Translations under genes and position numbers: made by a program
Shown here: one piece after another, positions 1 through 8,214 of the stretch
Layout: the number at the start of each line of letters is the position of its first letter
Position numbering within the stretch: the stretch's first letter is position 1
Assembly: GCA_031082125.1 (NCBI GenBank)
Contig: JAVHLM010000021.1
Coordinates: forward strand, 81,764 to 145,763
Reading direction: 5' to 3'
Length of the DNA stretch: 64,000 nucleotides
Source of the DNA: Candidatus Eremiobacterota bacterium
GTDB lineage: Bacteria > Vulcanimicrobiota > CADAWZ01 > Ess09-12
The notes under the pieces: model-generated
What the model was told of the DNA's origin: nothing
Databases searched by the model: none
What the model saw: the letters and a program-made list of their open reading frames with translations, nothing else

Positions 1-23
1 ACAAAATATTAACATAATGTTTG

Positions 24-51
24 TTAACAAATTAACTGTTTATGATATACT
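24..51 (+). promoter_or_regulatory. sigma-70-type promoter of the R-x-D repeat protein gene
   Basis: A -35 box TTAACA (24-29) and a -10 box TATACT (46-51) are separated by 16 bases in an AT-rich stretch. Each box differs from consensus at one position. The predicted start lies about 25 bases before the gene at 84. The same TTAACA -35 recurs at other promoters in this window. Confidence 0.6.
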
Positions 52-83
52 AGGATCAAGCACAGAGAAAAGGAGAGGATACC

Positions 84-1622
84 ATGACCATACAAGCCCT
101 TCCCTGGATGAGCACCTCGGCAGCCCCCGCCAATGAAGGACTCGAAAGCACTCCGCCTCAGGTCCGGCCCGGGCTTGCGGCGGCAGAATCCTCCCTGCAG
201 GTTCTTTTTCTCAGGGACAGCGTGGACAGGCGCTTCCAGGGCTATCATGGAATAATCGCCGCTGAGTATGCCGATGCCCTTGACGCCCGGAGAGATGCAC
301 CGAGCGACGGGGAGCTCAGGATGCTCTTCGGGGCCTGGTCAGGCGAGATATCATCGCTTCTCAAGTCAAGGAGCGACGTGAAGATAGGCGATCTGGCCAG
401 GCTCTCCCACAGGCCCGATCTCCTCGCGAAAGTCCTCTCCACCCTCAACAGCCGGCCCGATCTCCCCTTCGCAAGCCTCATGCATAAGAACTGCGAGGGG
501 AAGCTCTCCCTGGACATGACCGAGCTTGACACCGGCTTCAGGGTGATGAGCAACCTTGAAAACGAGGCGCCCATAGAAAAATACCGTGACGAGGACCTGG
601 AGCTCATTTTCGGCATGCAGGGAAAGATGGTCAGGGATTTTCTCACCGCGAGGAAAGACATCAGGCTCAACGAGATCATCGCTGTGAGAAACGACAAGAG
701 GGGGCTCCCCGAGCTCTGCCGCCTCCTTGCCGAGAGAAGGGACTTCGCCATAGGCGACGTGCTTCACCGATCTCCCGACGGCACCGTTTCCATCACCTGG
801 TCGGTGAGCGATGACATCTCCAGGGAGATCATGGGCACACGAAGGGATGTAAAGCCCAAGGAGCTCTCGAGGCTTTTTGCCTACCTGGTGAAGGCCTTTG
901 ACGGGAACCCCCAGATGGCCAGGAGAGCCTACCTGCACACGGCAAAGCTTCTCAAGCAGCGCTCCGACATCTCTCCCGACTCGGTGGGCAGGATGGTCTC
1001 CCGGATGTCCGATCAGCTCGAGATGGTAAGGCCCCAGGGACCGATGGCCGGCCGTTTGATGAATGCCACCAAGCTCGAGATGATCGAGAGCTCCGCCGAG
1101 CTTCTCAGCACGAGAAGAGACCTGGGCACCGACGACATGACCAGGCTCTCGGAAAGCATGATAACGAGCTTTGGAGACAAGAACGACGCATTTTCGCTGA
1201 GGCGCATAGGAAAAGGCTTCAAAAACGCCGCGGAGATGCTGAGGAAGCGACCCGACGCAGGGATAGGTCAGGTCCAGTCCCTTCTCTGCACCCTTGACTT
1301 TGCCGTCCCGGGCAGGAACCGCTACGCCATGGAAAACAAAGCCTCTCTTTTCGGCACGGTCTCGAAGGCGCTCGCCGCAAAGCCGTACCTTCAGCCGGAG
1401 CAGGTCCAGGGCCTCATCTTCAACAAAGCCTGGGGAAGAGGCTTTGACAACGGCTTCTCGCTCTTGTGCTCGGTGAACAGGATCCTGTCGGCTCTCCCGG
1501 GCTCTTCCAGGGAACCAGGGCAGAAGGAGGCTCCCGGGGCCAAGGAGATCCAGGGGGGAAAGGACACCGGGGGGGAGCAGCAGAGCCCCGGGGCCCAGGT
1601 GGAAAAGGGCGGGGAGGAGTAG
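84..1622 (+). CDS. Hypothetical protein with about ten R-x-D helical repeats
   Basis: 512 residues, start fixed by an AGGAGAGG site a few bases before ATG 84. No signal peptide or membrane segment is seen. From about residue 65 to 450 the chain repeats a motif of the form R-x-D-hydrophobic followed about six residues later by Leu/Val (RRDAPSD, RSDVKIG, RPDLPFA, RKDIRLN, RRDFAIG, RRDVKPK, RSDISPD, RRDLGTD, RPDAGIG). The spacing is irregular, near 25-55 residues, which suggests an alpha-helical repeat scaffold. The last 35 residues are Gly/Glu/Gln-rich and probably disordered. I do not recognise the family and the function is unknown. It stands alone, with its own promoter and 91 bases before the next gene. 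Confidence 0.8.
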   Translation: MTIQALPWMSTSAAPANEGLESTPPQVRPGLAAAESSLQVLFLRDSVDRRFQGYHGIIAAEYADALDARRDAPSDGELRMLFGAWSGEISSLLKSRSDVKIGDLARLSHRPDLLAKVLSTLNSRPDLPFASLMHKNCEGKLSLDMTELDTGFRVMSNLENEAPIEKYRDEDLELIFGMQGKMVRDFLTARKDIRLNEIIAVRNDKRGLPELCRLLAERRDFAIGDVLHRSPDGTVSITWSVSDDISREIMGTRRDVKPKELSRLFAYLVKAFDGNPQMARRAYLHTAKLLKQRSDISPDSVGRMVSRMSDQLEMVRPQGPMAGRLMNATKLEMIESSAELLSTRRDLGTDDMTRLSESMITSFGDKNDAFSLRRIGKGFKNAAEMLRKRPDAGIGQVQSLLCTLDFAVPGRNRYAMENKASLFGTVSKALAAKPYLQPEQVQGLIFNKAWGRGFDNGFSLLCSVNRILSALPGSSREPGQKEAPGAKEIQGGKDTGGEQQSPGAQVEKGGEE

Positions 1623-1713
1623 AGGAGCCGGGACGGCCATGCCTGTGCCGGGTGACAGGAAAACCCCGCTCCATCACAGAAGAGCATGGCAGTCCTACAC
1701 TTGAGAGAGCACC

Positions 1714-2106
1714 ATGAGCGAGACACTTTTCCCCCTCCCTGAGGATGCGAAACCCTGGCCCAGGGGAATCCGGGAGCCTGAGCCCCATGCGCAGCCTGTA
1801 AAAGCGAAAAATATCAAAGACGGGCGTTATTTCAGCACGTGGCCAGACGGGGGGATCCGTGTCTTCGGCCTTTTCGAGGAGGGCTGGCTTGTGGAATGGA
1901 TATACTTCCATGAGGAGCAGGACTCCGGCTATGCCCGCTCTGACAGGTGGCCCTGGTGTGCCCAGTATTATTATGCGAACGGCACCGCCGAGGATTTCAA
2001 CATGTGGGATGACAGCTCCAGGCCCTATGATGCCGGGATGACCTTCGAGGAGTGGGTGAAAGAGCAGGTTGCATCCATGCTGAAGTGGGCTCCCAGGAGG
2101 CGATAG
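1714..2106 (+). CDS. Hypothetical protein, Trp/Tyr-rich, 130 aa
   Basis: 130 residues, no signal peptide and no membrane segment. The middle is rich in aromatic and acidic residues (YFSTWPDGG, GWLVEWIYF, RWPWCAQYYY), as in small SMI1/immunity-like or WG-type domains, but I cannot assign a family. A GAGAG site precedes the ATG. It follows the repeat protein by 91 bases on the same strand and may be co-transcribed with it. Confidence 0.7.
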   Translation: MSETLFPLPEDAKPWPRGIREPEPHAQPVKAKNIKDGRYFSTWPDGGIRVFGLFEEGWLVEWIYFHEEQDSGYARSDRWPWCAQYYYANGTAEDFNMWDDSSRPYDAGMTFEEWVKEQVASMLKWAPRRR

Positions 2107-2225
2107 CTCTTGGGATGAAATACATGCAGGCCCTGTCTTCCGGCAAGGGCACCAGGCGCCATGGCCCTGTGCCTGTTCGTGACGCAATCTTAAAAGATAT
2201 GTAACAAAAAATTAAACAAAAGGCC

Positions 2226-2254
2226 TTAACAATCATGCGTGGTGATATTATAAT
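2226..2254 (+). promoter_or_regulatory. sigma-70 promoter of the CHAP-like amidase gene
   Basis: TTAACA (2226-2231) and a perfect TATAAT (2249-2254) are separated by 17 bases. Only one base departs from consensus overall. The gene starts 39 bases downstream of the -10 box. Confidence 0.8.
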
Positions 2255-2292
2255 AGAGAGAGAATAGTGAGGAAAAACTCCGGGAGAGACCT

Positions 2293-3420
2293 ATGACGGA
2301 CCGTATCGACTTTTCAGGATCTGATCCGCTCTCTGCAGCCCGCTTCCGGGAGCCGGTCGATTCCAGGCGCGTCGAGCGGGATGCCGCGCTTGAAAGAAGT
2401 GAGCCTGATTCAATGGAAGCGGTAGATCCCTCCCGGGCCTCTGAGCTTACCCGCTTTCATAATATGGTCCTCCAGGACATCGACAGGCTCCGATACCCGG
2501 CCGCATTACCCGATCTCACCGCGGCTCAGGCGCAACAGACTCATACTTCTGCAGGCTCACAGGACCCGGTTGACTATGATATGCCACTCCCGTCGGGAGA
2601 GCAGAGCCCTGCCGGCACAGATCAGAATCCTGCTGCAACCGGGGAGCCCCCCGGCCCGCTCAACGGACAAGCCCCTGCAGCCCAGGGACCTGTGGCGAGT
2701 GCCCCGCAGGCGGCTCCAAAGAAATATTACCATGGCTCCCCGGAGGAGCAGCTCCTGCAGGCAAAGCTTGATAAAGCGAAGCGCTCGGGAAACAAGGCGC
2801 AGGCAAGAACTGCCAGGGAGAACCTTAAAGTTTACTGGCGCAAGATTGTCGATGAGGAATACGGCTCCCTCACCAGGGAGAGCTTTCCCAGGGAGCTGAA
2901 GCGTCTTAAGCAATCCTATAAAGAGAATCCCAATGACTTCCAGGTTCAGTACAGGCTCCATGCGCTGTCATTGAGAGCCAAAGCCTGCGGCGATAATACC
3001 GCGATCAAGGAGATAGAGAAGATAAGGAACGGCTCCCTCAAAAGGTCTTCTCCCACCGGGAATGCCATCGCTGATTATGCCGACACCCACGTGGGAGGAA
3101 ACGGGCACCAGTGCTACGCTTATGTGGCAGATGCCCTTGAGAGCGCGGGGATCAAAGTCTGGGGGGAATCGGCTTACATGGCGGCCGATCAGCTTGCCAG
3201 GAATCCAAAAGTCCGCGAGATAAAGGGAATCAAGGCCGATCAGCTCTCATCCCTTCCCAAGGGCGCCATCGTGGTGTGGAATCATGGCGACGGGCACCCC
3301 GACGGGCATATCTCCATAGCTCTCGGCAACGGCAAGGAAGTGAGCGACATAGTGAGAACGCAGCTCACCGATTATGGCACGTCGTTCCGGGTCTTTGCGC
3401 CCGTTGACCTGGTCGAGTGA
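2293..3420 (+). CDS. CHAP/NlpC-P60-like cysteine amidase with disordered N-terminal half
   Basis: 375 residues with a GGGAGAG site before ATG 2293. Residues 1-150 are Pro/Ala/Gln-rich and look disordered. Residues 155-250 are basic and helical. The C-terminal 120 residues look like a papain-fold peptidoglycan amidase: Cys274 in HQCYAYVADAL is the likely nucleophile and His339 in PDGHISIALG the likely base, with WNHG between them. Such domains cut peptide or amide bonds in cell wall or release conjugates. No Sec or Tat signal is visible, so it would need lysis or a specialised secretion route to reach wall, or it acts on a cytoplasmic substrate. The fold call is fairly secure, the substrate unknown. 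Confidence 0.75.
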   Translation: MTDRIDFSGSDPLSAARFREPVDSRRVERDAALERSEPDSMEAVDPSRASELTRFHNMVLQDIDRLRYPAALPDLTAAQAQQTHTSAGSQDPVDYDMPLPSGEQSPAGTDQNPAATGEPPGPLNGQAPAAQGPVASAPQAAPKKYYHGSPEEQLLQAKLDKAKRSGNKAQARTARENLKVYWRKIVDEEYGSLTRESFPRELKRLKQSYKENPNDFQVQYRLHALSLRAKACGDNTAIKEIEKIRNGSLKRSSPTGNAIADYADTHVGGNGHQCYAYVADALESAGIKVWGESAYMAADQLARNPKVREIKGIKADQLSSLPKGAIVVWNHGDGHPDGHISIALGNGKEVSDIVRTQLTDYGTSFRVFAPVDLVE

Positions 3421-3536
3421 CGGGAACCGGCTCTCCTCCCGCAGGGTCATGGTGATTCCGGCCGAAGGTCCCCTCCTTGGATCTCTCCGGCATCGCGCCT
3501 CCGGGTGATATATGGAGCAGTGAAGGGCATATTGAC

Positions 3537-3576
3537 TGATAAAAACAAGCAGCCCGAGACTCACGTCCCGGGCTGC
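3537..3576 (-). terminator. Rho-independent terminator, minus strand
   Basis: An 8-bp perfect stem GCAGCCCG (3549-3556) / CGGGCTGC (3569-3576) is followed on the minus strand by TTGTTTTTAT. It lies just after the stop of the 100-aa minus-strand gene. Confidence 0.8.
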
Positions 3577-3596
3577 CGCTCCAGGCTCATATTTTT

Positions 3597-3899
3597 CTAA
3601 TGACGAATGCTTTCCCAGATACTCTCCAAGGCCCCCAGTATGCTCTTTTTACGAAACACCTCGTCTCTTGTGTAATCCATGGAGCCCCTCTTTACCGCGC
3701 GATCCTGATCTCCGTCCATGGCGTCTTCAAGCCTGCGACGGTACCCGAATACCTCGGCCCCCCCCTTCATTGCTCCGTATGCCCCATCTGCAGCGGTATG
3801 GAGGTTTCCGTACCCGACAGCCGCCCTTGAAGCGCCATTCATTGCTCCTGACATTGAGATGCTTCCGATAGTCTGAGCATAGTCGCCCCGGTCTCCCAT
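3597..3899 (-). CDS. Small hypothetical protein, 100 aa
   Basis: 100 residues. A strong GAGGAGG site precedes the ATG, a promoter-like element lies about 55 bases upstream and a clear terminator follows the stop, so it is a monocistronic gene. The N-terminal half is Gly/Ala/Ser-rich with GxxxG spacing, the C-terminal half is charged and helical. I see no signal peptide and no known family. Confidence 0.75.
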   Translation of the reverse strand: MGDRGDYAQTIGSISMSGAMNGASRAAVGYGNLHTAADGAYGAMKGGAEVFGYRRRLEDAMDGDQDRAVKRGSMDYTRDEVFRKKSILGALESIWESIRH

Positions 3900-3953
3900 A
3901 GGTCACAGCCTCCTCTTTGGATTTTTCCCACCAGAGTTCATCATACCAGGAGC

Positions 3954-3982
3954 ATATTACCAATTTGTGACGAAATTGTAAC
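3954..3982 (-). promoter_or_regulatory. Candidate promoter of the 100-aa gene
   Basis: On the minus strand GTTACA (3982-3977) and TAATAT (3959-3954) are spaced by 17 bases. Each box matches consensus at four of six. Its value lies in its close resemblance to the element upstream of the serpin (25665-25693). Confidence 0.45.
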
Positions 3983-4062
3983 ATTTGTGTGCCTTTATTG
4001 GACTTTTGCCGTCAATGCGGGCGGGCCTGTCCGGGGTACTGCTGCAATTAACATTACTGCCA

Positions 4063-6417
4063 CTAGAGCCTTTTCCTGCCGCGCGGGAAGATGAAGGTGA
4101 GACCATGGGGCGCCAGGCCCCTGATGATGAGGTGGCCCTCGTGGAGGCACCGCAGGTGGTGGGCCCTGCAGAGGGTGATGAGGTTCGCTTCGGTTGTGGG
4201 GCCGCCATGGGAGCGGTATTGAATATGATGGCCGTGGAGGTTGCGGCGGCAACGGCAGCCGGGGGCCTGGCACTGGTAGCGGTCCCGGGCAAGGACGCGG
4301 CTGTGGAGGTCTTTTTTCTCTGGGTGGTCCCGGGCGGCAAGGAAGGCATCAAGGAGGGCCTCGATGAAGAGGGGAAGGAGCGCCGCATCTGAAGCCTCGG
4401 GGCCGGGGTCTCCCTTGGAAGCGTGAGCGCCCCGGGATGCTTCCCAGAGTCTCGCCGCGTGGTTCCAGAGGGGGATGAGGTCCCGTTTGAGGAAGAAGTT
4501 GATGAGGGCGCCCCTCTCTGAGAGGTTTGATCCGAAGGTCCCCTCTTTTGAGATCTCTCCCGAGAGGATGGAGAGGATCTCAGGGAGTTCGGGGTGCTCC
4601 CCGCCACCGGTGACCTGCCAGATGACGGCGGGGTTCTCCTCCCATGCAGACAATGAGCCTCCTTCCACGGTTTTCTGCTGTGCACAAATCTGTACTCCGG
4701 CGTCAAAACCATTGTCCCCACTGGGTTCCGTGGCATTAGAGAGTGCAAGGGAAACCCTCTTGACGGACCTCCCCGTGACGGCCACCTCGAAGGCCTCGGG
4801 ATGGATGTCCCACTTTTTGTGGACCGCCCTCTTCGCGAAGCGGAGGAACCCATCGACCGCCTGCAAGAGGGTAGCCACCGGGACCTCCTGGGCATAGGAG
4901 AGCCATGCCCCATGGGCGCGGGTCCCCTCAATAAAGACCCTGGCAAGATGCCGCGCCTGCTCGGGGGTGAGCTTCCCCACCTCTACAAGGTCCAGCATAT
5001 CGGGATACTCAAGATAGCTCCTTTCCATTTTTATAAGAGAATACGCGGTGCTGCGGGACATCCCGAGGCGCTCCCGGGTGTAATGCCCGAGGGAGAGGAA
5101 GAGCATGTCCTTGTAGAGGCCGAAATTGTTGAGGGTCCGAAGGAGGCGCCCCTGGTAGAACGAGAGGGAGTGGCGCAGGGAAGCCATCTTCCGGAGGCGG
5201 GCGACCGTCTCGAAGGGATCGGCGGGAGGGCGCACCCGGGTGCCATCGGGAGTAACGATGGTATCCCTGGTGGGGAGCTCATCCCAGGGAGCGACTCCCT
5301 CAGAGCTATCGTTGTCCGATGCTGAAGAGCCTGAGCCCTCGGGGAGCATGTGGCGCCCGGGAGCTTCGAGCTCCGAAGGAAGCTCCACCGCGACAGGCTT
5401 CCATGGCAAAAACTCCCAAAGATGAGAGACCTCTTCGAGGTCCTTGTGGACCTGGCGGGCCAGTTCCTTGTCCCGCTCGCCGAAGGAGGCCTCGTCATCG
5501 AGGGAGCTGATTGCCCCTGCCAGGGCGCCCACGAGAAGGGCTTTCTCCTCTATTCCGGAATGGCGCTGAAGCTCCGGCTTCTCTGTCCCGATGGTGCCGG
5601 GAGCATTGATTGCATCGCTGCCTGCTGTCCCCATGTGGCGGCAGAGAGCTGCGCCCTGGCTTTCTATGCCCTGGGTCCCGATGCCATCGAGTGGCGCCGA
5701 GGCGGCGAACTCGGCAAGAAGGGCCTCCACGAAAGACTCCGAAGAGAGCTCCGCCTCCTCCATTCTGCGGAAGACCTCGAGGGCCCGGTCCCACTTCGCG
5801 GCAACGGAGAAAGGAACCCGCGCGCTTACGGCGAGGCTCTCTGTGCCCTCTTCATCGTCATCCCCGGCGACGAATGCGTTGATGCCGCTCCCCACGGCTT
5901 TACAACGCTTCACCTCCTCTTCTAGTCCTCTGATAGTGGAATCCATGGCTTTTCGGAGCCACTCCGCCTCGGTCTCAGGGGTCACGACCTGGAAAAGGAA
6001 CCGCAGCGCGCTCTTGCGCAGAAGCCCCTTCTCGAGAGCCTCCCTGATGAGGGGGAGCTTCTGAAGGGCCTTCGCGTTCCGCATCAGCTCATAGCCGCTC
6101 CTGGAAGAGATCCCCAGCTCCTCACGCACAAAATCGCCGACACGCACATAGCCGAGCTTCTCGAGCTTCCCGTTGAGGGAGAGAAGGGCCTCCCCGATGA
6201 GGAGATCAAGCTTGCCACCAGCCTGGGAGAGGCACCAGAGGTTCCAGTCCAGGACCTCGGCGGTGAGATCGCGGAATATGTGCCGGCAGTTGGAGCGCGT
6301 GAGCACCTCGTCGGCGCCGTACGTGACCAGCGGGAGGCCGGGGCAAGCCCTGAAGACCTGCCCGCCCTCCATGACGGCCTCGTAGCCGGGATACTCTCGG
6401 ATCACGCCGGTATTCAC
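4063..6417 (-). CDS. HNH endonuclease with duplicated DNA-binding-like modules
   Basis: 784 residues from GTG 6417, chosen because AAGGAGG lies six bases upstream; the frame stays open further 5' but would run through the promoter. Two similar segments, roughly residues 60-130 and 450-560, each carry an HTH-like pattern (LGISSRSGYELM and LGMSRSTAYSLI, each followed by a helical tract), so the protein seems to contain an internal duplication. The C-terminal 90 residues are an HNH nuclease of the classic CxxxC type: YQCQAPGC, then HGHHIQYRSHGG, then N-L-I-T-L-C and HH. The architecture recalls DUF222-like HNH proteins common in bacterial genomes, some linked to mobile DNA. It could be a homing-type or defence nuclease; no partner methylase is nearby. 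Confidence 0.8.
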   Translation of the reverse strand: MNTGVIREYPGYEAVMEGGQVFRACPGLPLVTYGADEVLTRSNCRHIFRDLTAEVLDWNLWCLSQAGGKLDLLIGEALLSLNGKLEKLGYVRVGDFVREELGISSRSGYELMRNAKALQKLPLIREALEKGLLRKSALRFLFQVVTPETEAEWLRKAMDSTIRGLEEEVKRCKAVGSGINAFVAGDDDEEGTESLAVSARVPFSVAAKWDRALEVFRRMEEAELSSESFVEALLAEFAASAPLDGIGTQGIESQGAALCRHMGTAGSDAINAPGTIGTEKPELQRHSGIEEKALLVGALAGAISSLDDEASFGERDKELARQVHKDLEEVSHLWEFLPWKPVAVELPSELEAPGRHMLPEGSGSSASDNDSSEGVAPWDELPTRDTIVTPDGTRVRPPADPFETVARLRKMASLRHSLSFYQGRLLRTLNNFGLYKDMLFLSLGHYTRERLGMSRSTAYSLIKMERSYLEYPDMLDLVEVGKLTPEQARHLARVFIEGTRAHGAWLSYAQEVPVATLLQAVDGFLRFAKRAVHKKWDIHPEAFEVAVTGRSVKRVSLALSNATEPSGDNGFDAGVQICAQQKTVEGGSLSAWEENPAVIWQVTGGGEHPELPEILSILSGEISKEGTFGSNLSERGALINFFLKRDLIPLWNHAARLWEASRGAHASKGDPGPEASDAALLPLFIEALLDAFLAARDHPEKKDLHSRVLARDRYQCQAPGCRCRRNLHGHHIQYRSHGGPTTEANLITLCRAHHLRCLHEGHLIIRGLAPHGLTFIFPRGRKRL

Positions 6418-6477
6418 AATAGTCCTCCTTTCATGAATCTTTAAAGACAGATTGGATACGTTTGAATCCCTATAAAT

Positions 6478-6506
6478 ATTATACAAAAATGAGGCTGTCA
6501 TGTCAA
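6478..6506 (-). promoter_or_regulatory. Perfect consensus promoter of the HNH gene
   Basis: On the minus strand TTGACA (6506-6501) and TATAAT (6483-6478) are separated by exactly 17 bases. Predicted transcription start is near 6471, giving a leader of about 54 bases before GTG 6417. Confidence 0.85.
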
Positions 6507-6632
6507 AAGGTTCGTCTGCAGAAATGCCTGTCATTACTGCTATTGAAGGCCATCGCCGGATGTAGTCTGGAGGGCCGTAGAGACCCGTGGTGCGATTTTT
6601 TTTGCCTGAAGCCCCTGAAAATCTCTCCAGCG

Positions 6633-6667
6633 CAGAAAAAAGGCCTCCTGCGGCAGGGCCGGGAGGC
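6633..6667 (-). terminator. Rho-independent terminator, minus strand
   Basis: A stem GCCTCC (6643-6648) / GGAGGC (6662-6667) is followed on the minus strand by a T6 run (6641-6636). It lies 94 bases beyond the stop of the 15-residue-repeat protein gene. With the HNH promoter it accounts for most of the 343-base gap 6418-6760. Confidence 0.7.
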
Positions 6668-6760
6668 ACGGGAGGAAAAGAGGGAATGAAAATAACAATT
6701 TTACCGCATTCTCAAGCCATACGCTCCTGTTCCTGAATCATGCCGCCCCGGGATGATCCG

Positions 6761-7306
6761 CTATTGTAACCAGTGGGAGCCGTCCTCGAGATCTATGCAG
6801 AGGAAGCGGTCATGGCCAAGGTCCAGAAACAGCACGGCGCTCGCCCTTCCGCATGAGAGTCTCACTATGACGGAGCCGCAGGCCATTCCAAGAGATACCC
6901 TTATGGTGACGGGCCCGCCGGCCTTGCTCCCGTTCTCGTAATAGGTATCCCCGGAAGAGGTCATCGCCCTGGCGCCATTGGAATAATAGGCATTCCCCGA
7001 GCTGTCAAGGAGTATCGCGCCATTTGAGTAATAAGCATTCCCGGAGCTCGTCATGAGCCGGCTCCCGTTGGGATAGTATGAATTCCCCGAGGTATCGTAA
7101 GCACTGGCCCCGTTGCGGTAGTATGCGGCGCCCGATGAAGTGCGGGTTTTTGCCCCGTTTGAATAATAGACATTTCCGGAATAGTCGGAGAGCCTCGCGC
7201 CGTTGGGGAAGTAAGCTTCCCCCGAAGAAGACGCCGGAGCCGATAATGCGAACACAAAGAGAATCATCAGGACAAGCATCACTGATGCACTTCTGGCAGA
7301 GCGCAT
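6761..7306 (-). CDS. Exported protein with seven 15-residue Y-Y-x-N-G repeats
   Basis: 181 residues from ATG 7306, which follows AAGGAGGG. The N-terminus is a good Sec signal (basic MRSAR, then a hydrophobic core to about residue 22, then APASSS). Residues 30-130 are seven tandem 15-residue repeats with consensus x-x-Y-Y-x-N-G-A/S-x-x-x-x-S/T-S-G. The YYxNG core resembles MORN_2-type repeats, but the short period and the SSG turn differ. The last 50 residues are a non-repeat hydrophobic and acidic domain with two Cys. Probably a cell-surface or periplasmic beta-solenoid; function unknown. Confidence 0.75.
   Translation of the reverse strand: MRSARSASVMLVLMILFVFALSAPASSSGEAYFPNGARLSDYSGNVYYSNGAKTRTSSGAAYYRNGASAYDTSGNSYYPNGSRLMTSSGNAYYSNGAILLDSSGNAYYSNGARAMTSSGDTYYENGSKAGGPVTIRVSLGMACGSVIVRLSCGRASAVLFLDLGHDRFLCIDLEDGSHWLQ
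6917..7219 (-). repeat. 45-bp tandem coding repeats
   Basis: Seven imperfect 45-bp units encode the 15-residue repeats of the exported protein. The codons for Y-Y-x-N-G are most conserved, as expected for selection on protein rather than recent DNA slippage. Confidence 0.75.
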
Positions 7307-7375
7307 TGCAAAACCCTCCTTATCGAATTGATTATCTTGCAAAAAGCCCGGCTCCTTGTGCCGGCAGCTGATTCC

Positions 7376-7810
7376 CTAAGGGCTCGCGAACTTCTTCACC
7401 GTGAGCTTGCCTCCCTGGGCCCAGTTCAGAAAGGCGACAAAAAGTAATCGGCAATCCTGCCGGTATTCATAAGGATGTAAAGGACCTTTGTTTCGTCGGT
7501 AAGCCACATCTCAGGCCTGTAATGGGTTTTAAGGTCCCGGACATCCGATATCTGATAATAGATGCATTCCTTTACCTTTTCGAGGCAGAAAAGGATCCCG
7601 TCTTCAAGCCTGGCCTGCCTGGAATCACAGAGAAATACAATACTGCCGGGGCCGTTGAGAGGGATGGTTATCGAGGAGCCGCCAAATTCCATTCACCATC
7701 AGTGCCTCGGTGCAGGCAGGATTGCTCTGGAGCACCTTTTCAATACACTCAAGGGCATCATTGCGGTTTCCTCTTGCGAGCAGTGTGTGAGCTCCCTGAG
7801 CAGGTAAGTT
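7376..7810 (-). pseudogene. Decayed gene: TPR fragment and C-terminal remnant in three frames
   Basis: Three consecutive minus-strand segments read like protein but lie in different frames. About 7810-7693 reads as one TPR unit (A-R-G-N-R-N-D-A-L-E-C-I-E-K-V-L then SNPACTEAL). 7692-7426 encodes 88 residues (MEFGGSS to YFLSPF). After a T5 tract near 7440 the frame continues as FVAFLNWAQGG to a TAG at 7376. No ribosome-binding site fits any piece. The simplest reading is a small TPR-containing gene broken by two frameshifts. Sequencing error in a homopolymer could explain the second one only. Confidence 0.5.
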
Positions 7811-8214
7811 TCAGATGACGTGCTGCTCCTGCCTCCCAAAAGGCTGCCCATAATTACTCACTCCGGAGGGCAGGAGTTTTGATTTGCATGGAGTTCTGCC
7901 CCGGAACAATTATTCGAAAGCATCTCGAAAAGTCCCGGGAGATTCACTTCCTGTTCCCCGCTCTGACGCACCGCCTCCCGGCTTCCCGGGAATCTGCCCC
8001 CTTTCACCGCTTTTCGCCGGGAGATTTCTGGACTTTTCCGGAGATTTCTTGTATACTATCTGCGGGGGCCGGGGGCAGTCGAGACCAGGCTTTCTCACCT
8101 CCGGGAGAATTGAGGATTACCCGAGCCTTCACCGCGACGGTCTCCTGGAGAATATCGGGCAGTGCCGGCGCCTTGCCGGCCTGCGGAATCAGGCTTATCA
8201 ATGGAGGCGAGAAC
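7811..8214. other. Intergenic region upstream of the Tat-deaminase
   Basis: 404 bases without a convincing gene. It holds the first copy of the 32-bp direct repeat (7997-8028). A TATACT at 8052-8057 is a plausible -10 box, with only a poor -35 (CTGGAC). A plus-strand frame stays open through the region but has no Shine-Dalgarno site and proline-rich, non-protein-like composition. Confidence 0.5.
7997..8028 (+). repeat. 32-bp direct repeat, copy 1
   Basis: An exact 32-base sequence beginning CCCCCTTTCACCGC is found again at 9132-9163 in the same orientation. A looser match (GCTTCCCGG) extends upstream of both copies. Confidence 0.9.

Noticed and set aside
366..1640. 424-codon minus-strand open frame under the R-x-D repeat gene
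   Set aside because: Antisense shadow of a GC-rich gene, with no ribosome-binding site; the plus gene has promoter, site and repeats.
6917..7219. CRISPR-like array
   Set aside because: The 45-bp units are contiguous coding repeats in one frame with no spacers.
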